In this document: piece by piece, positions 60,330-64,000 of the stretch
Layout of the letters: each line of letters opens with the position of its first letter
Position numbering within the stretch: position 1 is the stretch's first letter
DNA from: Marinobacter sp.
GTDB taxonomy: Bacteria > Pseudomonadota > Gammaproteobacteria > Pseudomonadales > Oleiphilaceae
Length of the DNA stretch: 64,000 nucleotides
Assembly (NCBI GenBank): GCA_014359475.1
Contig: JACIZI010000010.1
Coordinates: forward strand, 42,600-106,599
Direction of reading: 5' to 3'
Position numbers and translations under genes: made by a program
Notes under the pieces: model-generated
The model's database searches: none
The model's input: only the letters and a program-made list of their open reading frames with translations
What the model was told of the DNA's origin: nothing

Positions 60330-60653
60330 TCAGCATAGCAGAACCTCAATACCCTTCCGCTTGACCAGGTTCAAGAGTTTTAAGGATGCGCCGTACGGCT
60401 TTTTCTCGCCAGACTCCCACTTTTGCACGGATGAAACGCTGACATTCAAAACAGCCGCAAAAACTGCCTGGCTCATTTGCGCTTGCAGCCGTAGTTGCCT
60501 GATATCCAGTGCAGGGAGTTGGCTATCATCTGCTCGACACAGCACATCGTACTCGTCCAGGCGACGCTTACTGATCAGCCCGGCTGACCGGAGGTCATGC
60601 GCGGTCTCACGAACTTCGTGGAGCAAGCGACTTCCAGATTCAGTGGTTGCCAT
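60330..60653 (-). CDS. XRE-family regulator, antitoxin-like
   Basis: A 107-residue DNA-binding protein. The C-terminal half is a helix-turn-helix domain (IRQLRLQAQMSQAVFAAVLN, then VSVSSVQKWESGEKKPYGAS) ending LLNLVKRKGIEVLLC, as in HigA, NadS and MqsA C-terminal domains. The N-terminal ~50 residues (RLLHEVRETAHDLRSAGLIS) are helical and would contact a partner. A ribosome site CGGAGATCAACT precedes the ATG. The usual upstream toxin gene is missing: only an open fragment with no start codon (60666-60782) lies there. It is therefore probably an orphan antitoxin or a solitary regulator. Confidence 0.8.
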   Translation of the reverse strand: MATTESGSRLLHEVRETAHDLRSAGLISKRRLDEYDVLCRADDSQLPALDIRQLRLQAQMSQAVFAAVLNVSVSSVQKWESGEKKPYGASLKLLNLVKRKGIEVLLC

Positions 60654-60665
60654 AGTTGATCTCCG

Positions 60666-60782
60666 TTAACACTTCTGATCGAAGGCTCTGAGCCTGTGTT
60701 GCCACTCTTTGATGTGGAACCACCACTCCTGCAGAGTGCCGCCTTGGCCAGAGCCTTCAGAGGCATGCAGTAGCTTAAGGAA
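60666..60782 (-). pseudogene. Coding-like fragment upstream of the XRE gene
   Basis: An open stretch of 38 codons without a start codon, ending TAA just before the XRE ribosome site. Its C-terminal peptide LQEWWFHIKEWQHRLRAFD looks protein-like and it occupies the toxin position relative to the antitoxin-like gene. I cannot name the family. Most of the gene would have been lost upstream. It may equally be chance. Confidence 0.25.
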
Positions 60783-60804
60783 TTAGCCAGACGGGACATC
60801 ATGT

Positions 60805-61398
60805 CTAGGCGACCGCTGCAAAAATCTCCTTCAGGTTCTGAATTGAACGCGGCCGCCTCTCCATCAACACATCCTCGTTGATCAGGAGAATAATGCTCTT
60901 CATTAAGTCTGTGGTGTTTTCAACATGCGCTGCCGCCTTGAGCTGGCCAATGTCGTCCGCGATTCGCCGGCCTTTAAGAGACAACCTTTTTTCGGCTTTA
61001 CCCTGTGCCAACTCGCTCTCTAACAAAAGCGGAAGCCTGCTGGCCTCGCCTGGGTCATGGGCAAGCTTGTGTACATAGTACTTCACAAGGCCAGGCACAA
61101 AATCTGATGAGCCGCCTAATTCAAAGGCCGCAAGGCCAAGAATGTCGAGCATATGAGCCGGCAAACGACACTCTACCGCTTTGCGCTGAGCCTCCAGATG
61201 CTTCTGTACCGCCGGTACAGACTGATGTGGAAGCAGGCATACCTGGTCGCACTCATCGCAAACGCCGACCAACACCTTTTTAACCACACCACTACCGTCA
61301 CTCAGAGGCACATCCCGCAGCTTAAAGGTTGCAGGCTGGATGGAGCCGCAGTGTTCACAGATGGCCCGTTGCGAATCGCCAACTTTGAAAATTTTCAT
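60805..61398 (-). CDS. Zinc-finger protein with MqsA-like N-terminus
   Basis: A 197-residue protein. The N-terminal ~60 residues carry two Cys pairs (AICEHCGSIQPATFKLRDVP and VLVGVCDECDQVCLLP) in the spacing of the MqsA/YgiT zinc domain. The rest is not the MqsA helix-turn-helix; it is a helical domain of ~130 residues (LPAHMLDILGLAAFELGGSS; FVPGLVKYYVHKLAHDPGEA; SLKGRRIADDIGQLKAAAHV). That part has no family I recognise. A GAGGTGGCATT ribosome site precedes the ATG. Nine bases upstream ends a 42-codon frame, and a promoter with a palindromic operator lies beyond, a layout like a toxin-antitoxin operon. DNA or RNA binding is likely; the exact role is unknown. Confidence 0.75.
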   Translation of the reverse strand: MKIFKVGDSQRAICEHCGSIQPATFKLRDVPLSDGSGVVKKVLVGVCDECDQVCLLPHQSVPAVQKHLEAQRKAVECRLPAHMLDILGLAAFELGGSSDFVPGLVKYYVHKLAHDPGEASRLPLLLESELAQGKAEKRLSLKGRRIADDIGQLKAAAHVENTTDLMKSIILLINEDVLMERRPRSIQNLKEIFAAVA

Positions 61399-61407
61399 AA
61401 TGCCACC

Positions 61408-61536
61408 TCAGTGATGCACGCTAATGAAGACACTATTCGGGTCGAGGAAGTACCACTTGATATACCAGTTCATGCCCCTGTGTCTGGTCTTGATGATATG
61501 GACATCTACGCTGGCAATGGCATCCCTGAAACCCAA
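61408..61536 (-). CDS. Small 42-residue ORF, possible toxin or toxin remnant
   Basis: The frame starts at TTG (61534-61536) with GGAGG six bases upstream and ends nine bases before the zinc-finger gene. The peptide runs from GFRDAIASVDVHIIKTRHRG to MNWYIKWYFLDPNSVFISVH. The end, alternating aromatic and hydrophobic residues, looks like the terminal beta strands of RelE/MqsR-type toxins (e.g. '...YIKF...ISF'). At 42 residues it is too short for a full toxin. It is either a truncated copy that regained a start, or a true small protein. A shorter ATG start gives 21 residues. Confidence 0.4.
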   Translation of the reverse strand: MGFRDAIASVDVHIIKTRHRGMNWYIKWYFLDPNSVFISVHH

Positions 61537-61550
61537 ACCGCACCTCCGTT

Positions 61551-61597
61551 GTACGATAATTGGCGTACATTACAGCTCACACCTATCCATTAGTCAA
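61551..61597 (-). promoter_or_regulatory. Promoter and palindromic operator of the small ORF / zinc-finger operon
   Basis: On the minus strand TTGACT (61592-61597), a 17-base spacer and TGTAAT (61569-61574) form a good sigma-70 promoter. Directly downstream, over the expected transcription start, is the palindrome GTACG-N8-CGTAC (61551-61568), then GGAGG and the TTG start. This is a typical place for an autorepressor site. Confidence 0.6.
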
Positions 61598-61725
61598 AAT
61601 AGCAGAAAGCGGCAACGCATTTCCTGTCTCCCGCGCCAGAAAACCGCCACTCATCATTCCAAGCCCGCCCTCCTCTCCTTAAAAAAATCTTAGAAACCAG
61701 CCACCTACCGACGAAACAATAAACC

Positions 61726-61741
61726 TGGCACACCCTTCGCT
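61726..61741 (+). promoter_or_regulatory. Sigma-54 promoter of the second flagellin
   Basis: TGGCACACCCTTCGCT: GG and GC are separated by exactly ten bases, matching TGGCAC-N5-TTGCW well (-24/-12). It is about 100 bases upstream of the flagellin start codon. The remaining sequence between 61598 and 61843 shows no gene that I can support. Confidence 0.7.
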
Positions 61742-61843
61742 TAGGAACTCACCAAACGGCAATTTAACGAATTTCAGCCGGCAAGGGTTGCCATTAAAGA
61801 TCGGGCACCCGGCTTCCGGCACCTCTGAGCAGGGAGAATTGAT

Positions 61844-63454
61844 ATGCCTCAGGTCATTAATACCAACATTGCTTCGCTGAATGCACAACGTAACCTAAAC
61901 GCCACCCAAGGCGATGCCAACGTTGCTTTGCAAAGACTTTCGTCTGGGTTGCGCATCAACTCGGCTAAGGATGACGCAGCAGGTCTTGCTATTTCCGAAC
62001 GCTTCACTTCTCAGATCCGAGGCTTGAATCAGGCGGTGAGAAACGCGAACGATGGCATTTCACTTGCTCAGGTCGCAGAGGGCGCGTTGAGCGAATCAGC
62101 AAATGCCTTGCAACGAATTCGGGAGCTATCCGTCCAGTCTGCAAACGCGACAAACTCCGGTTCTGATCGCGCAGCCCTGCAGGCTGAGGTTGCACAGTTG
62201 ATCGAAGAAATCGATCGCATTGCCACTGAAACGCAGTTTAACGGACTGAACGTGTTGGATGGGTCATACATAACCCAACAATTCCAGGTTGGCGCCAATG
62301 CCAACCAAACGATCGGTGTTTCTGTTGATGGAGCCAAAGCTAACCAGCTTGGTTCTGTGGTTGATCTGGCTGGCACCGCTGGCCGCACTGGGGCAACAGC
62401 ACTTGATGGCTCTCCTACCGGAGGTTCCTTCACAGGCAGCCCAACATCTCCGGCAACAGTCGACCAATTTACCGGTGTTAGTGGCACCACGACTACTGCA
62501 GGAAACGGATTAGTTCTTAACGGGAAGAGCGTCTCGGATTCGAATCGTTTTGCAGGTACGTTGGTCGGACAAACGGGCGACAGCGCCTACGCCAAAGCAG
62601 CAGCAATCAACGGCACCGGCATTGATGGCGTGCAGGCACTGGCAGAAACAGAGAAAAGCTTTGCGGGCATTGGCTCAAACGAGCTAGTGACATTTAACAG
62701 CGCTGGCGAAGCGGACACTGCGTCATATAAACTCACGGTAAACGGAACCGTGGTGTTGGAGACATCACTTGATGGCGGCGATAGCGTTTCACTATCAGAC
62801 GCAGAAGCCGCCATCAACCAGTTCACATCGAAAACCGGTGTCCGAGCATCTGTAGATTCAAGCAATGAGCTGGTTCTAACTGCAAAAGATGGTCGAAATA
62901 TCATTCTGGATGAAGACCTTTCCATCACAGACGACACGAATGCCACAACTGGGCAATCTGTTCTCACATCCGTCTTCCAAAATGGTTTCACCCAAACTGC
63001 CGACACTGACGCCAGCGCATCCAATAGTTACACATACCGCGGCGAAATCACCCTACAATCTCTGGGAAACGTAACAATAACTGAAGGTGCAGACATTATT
63101 GGCTTCAGCCAGACCCTGCTTTCTGTGGAAGAGTCTCAAAATGTTGCCACTATAGATATTTCCACTGTCGCAGGGGCAAATAAAGCTCTATTAGCAGTGG
63201 ACTCCGCCTTGCAATCTATCAACAGCATACGAGCCGACCTAGGTGCAGTGCAGAATCGATTTGAAACCACTATAGCCAACCTGAGCACTTCAAATGAAAA
63301 CCTGTCTGCAGCGCGCTCTCGCATTCGAGACGCAGATTTCGCAGCGGAATCCGCCGAACTGGCCCGAACCCAGGTTCTCCAGCAGGCTGGCCTGTCGGTC
63401 CTGGCCCAGGCCAACGCGAGGCCGCAGCAGGTGTTGCAGTTGCTGCAGGGTTAA
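61844..63454 (+). CDS. Flagellin (second copy, opposite orientation)
   Basis: A 536-residue flagellin. The N-terminus MPQVINTNIASLNAQRNLNA through LQRLSSGLRINSAKDDAAGL and the C-terminus RADLGAVQNRFETTIANLST to LSVLAQANARPQQVLQLLQG match the first flagellin closely. The central ~250 residues differ and are Thr/Ser/Gly-rich (TGGSFTGSPTSPATVDQFTG). It is longer than the first copy by 72 residues. Base composition is visibly more A+T-rich than the core genes of the window. The promoter is of sigma-54 type, not sigma-28, so the two flagellins probably differ in timing. GGGAGAATTGAT precedes the ATG. Confidence 0.96.
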   Translation: MPQVINTNIASLNAQRNLNATQGDANVALQRLSSGLRINSAKDDAAGLAISERFTSQIRGLNQAVRNANDGISLAQVAEGALSESANALQRIRELSVQSANATNSGSDRAALQAEVAQLIEEIDRIATETQFNGLNVLDGSYITQQFQVGANANQTIGVSVDGAKANQLGSVVDLAGTAGRTGATALDGSPTGGSFTGSPTSPATVDQFTGVSGTTTTAGNGLVLNGKSVSDSNRFAGTLVGQTGDSAYAKAAAINGTGIDGVQALAETEKSFAGIGSNELVTFNSAGEADTASYKLTVNGTVVLETSLDGGDSVSLSDAEAAINQFTSKTGVRASVDSSNELVLTAKDGRNIILDEDLSITDDTNATTGQSVLTSVFQNGFTQTADTDASASNSYTYRGEITLQSLGNVTITEGADIIGFSQTLLSVEESQNVATIDISTVAGANKALLAVDSALQSINSIRADLGAVQNRFETTIANLSTSNENLSAARSRIRDADFAAESAELARTQVLQQAGLSVLAQANARPQQVLQLLQG

Positions 63455-63467
63455 ACCTGAAGAGCAG

Positions 63468-63509
63468 AACCAGAACGGCCGGGCTGATAACCCGGCCGTT
63501 CTGGTTTTG
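63468..63509 (+). terminator. Terminator of the second flagellin
   Basis: AACCAGAACGGCCGGG pairs over its full 16 bases with CCCGGCCGTTCTGGTT around a 7-base loop, ending in TTTTGG. It begins 14 bases after the stop codon. Confidence 0.85.
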
Positions 63510-63532
63510 GGTAGATAGAGATAATATCTTCT

Positions 63533-63735
63533 TCAGCCTTCCTGCTGAGAATGTAATTCATCGGTCTCTCCATCCCTGGCTAAATTCTTTGCAGCAGCTC
63601 TTAGTTCATCCATTGAACGAGCCCCTTCTCCACTGACAATTCCCGCTGAAACGAGAGCCTGTAACTGGTCGATTTTGTGGCGTCTGTTTTGATCTTTGCG
63701 GATCAAATCACGAGCGTAGGATGTAATTTTCTCCA
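63533..63735 (-). pseudogene. ParD-family antitoxin, C-terminal remnant
   Basis: The peptide from SYARDLIRKDQNRRHKIDQL to LVSAGIVSGEGARSMDELRA resembles the second half of ParD antitoxins ('..SEYVRDLIRKDQ..LE.LL..G..SG'). The upstream part that should hold the ribbon-helix-helix DNA-binding region is missing; the frame instead continues into unrelated codons. No ParE toxin gene follows, since the downstream sequence is the flagellin terminator. It is therefore a dead fragment, unless short translation from an internal start persists. Confidence 0.55.
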
Positions 63736-63753
63736 GCACTATCTGCCCCCCAG

Positions 63754-63848
63754 CCATCGCCAAAATCATACTCGTAGTGCAGTGCTTGCCCTTCGCTGAG
63801 CAGCACGGCAGAGAGTGGCACCACGGCCTCGTCCCGGAAGTTCATCAT
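63754..63848 (-). pseudogene. pRiA4b ORF-3 family gene, internal fragment
   Basis: In one frame the peptide DEAVVPLSAVLLSEGQALHY followed by EYDFGDGW shows the signature of the plasmid pRiA4b ORF-3 family (Y-E-Y-D-F-G-D-x-W). Right after W the frame runs into the ParD-type remnant and stops at 63708. The upstream part is broken: GDPAEDS, which belongs in front, lies in another frame and an in-frame TGA occurs. So the gene is truncated on both sides. To the right edge (63850-64000) I see only degraded sequence of the same gene. Confidence 0.5.
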
Positions 63849-64000
63849 GCCGTCGAATCCTCGGCCGGGTCGCCATCAGGGCGCCGCCTTCTGTCTGGAA
63901 CAGATGCAGGCATAAAGGCTCTTGAAAATTGTGCGCTAAAACTCTTGTCAACTCACTTTCTGGTCAGATTATGCGGTAGTACTCTGAGTCCCGACAACGG

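Noticed and set aside
59571-61398. Interpretation of the inter-flagellin island as an insertion sequence or integron
   Set aside because: No transposase, integrase, terminal inverted repeats or target duplication could be found around it.

Overview
The window reads as a chromosomal segment of a GC-rich marine-type Gammaproteobacterium, most likely Marinobacter or a close relative. This is inferred from the gene content (Val catabolism, many CoA-linked beta-oxidation genes, polar-type flagellar fliC-flaG-fliD-fliS, type II secretion gspN-C-D, purEK, sodB, groESL) and from intergenic repeats of a kind I associate with that genus. No rRNA, CRISPR array, intact insertion sequence or prophage is visible.

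Layout. 0-4 kb: a valine-degradation block (enoyl-CoA hydratase end, isobutyryl-CoA dehydrogenase-like gene, mmsA) read leftward, with an MmsR-type AraC activator read divergently. 4-9 kb: single genes (ODP-type metallo-beta-lactamase-fold protein, phospholipase D-like protein, rluF, HSL-type esterase, SDR). 9.7-17.7 kb: a leftward catabolic cluster with two neighbouring acyl-CoA dehydrogenases, an alpha/beta hydrolase, SDR, two small overlapping MaoC genes, an SCP2-type thiolase and an acyl-CoA ligase. A palindromic operator-like site precedes the ligase. This gene set resembles heteromeric systems for bulky or branched acyl-CoAs. 18-23 kb: SDR, a stray MraZ-like protein, a chemoreceptor with a periplasmic CXXCH heme motif and a sigma-28-like promoter, a lineage-specific protein, yciO-bolA, and a structured 192-bp element with perfect 26-bp inverted ends. 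23-31 kb: topB, then a response regulator / LysM-FecR / CHASE2 histidine kinase operon, then a small lipoprotein.

31-46.6 kb is mostly core: thiolase and FabG-type reductase (divergent), a tRNA Val-Asp-Val operon, a coiled-coil membrane protein, purEK, sodB, an EAL phosphodiesterase with degenerate GGDEF, lemA with an M48 protease, and gspN-gspC-gspD. 46.7-54.2 kb: groESL with a sigma-32 promoter, fxsA (TTG start), a 13-codon relic of an SDR gene, a response regulator with degenerate GGDEF, yajQ, an AmpG-like transporter that seems to start at ATT, and argG.

54.3-64 kb is flagellar and accessory. fliS, fliD, flaG and a first flagellin run leftward. Two near-copies of a ~200-bp palindromic repeat bracket fliS-fliD. 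A second flagellin runs rightward from a sigma-54 promoter. Between the two flagellins lies a small island: a MntA-HepT toxin-antitoxin pair, an XRE regulator with a gene fragment upstream, and a promoter-operator-small ORF-zinc-finger unit laid out like a toxin-antitoxin locus. The window ends in a composite relic that joins pieces of a pRiA4b ORF-3 gene and a ParD antitoxin gene. The best candidates for something undescribed are the 60.3-61.6 kb unit, the repeat family around fliS-fliD, and the three-gene CHASE2/FecR signalling module.
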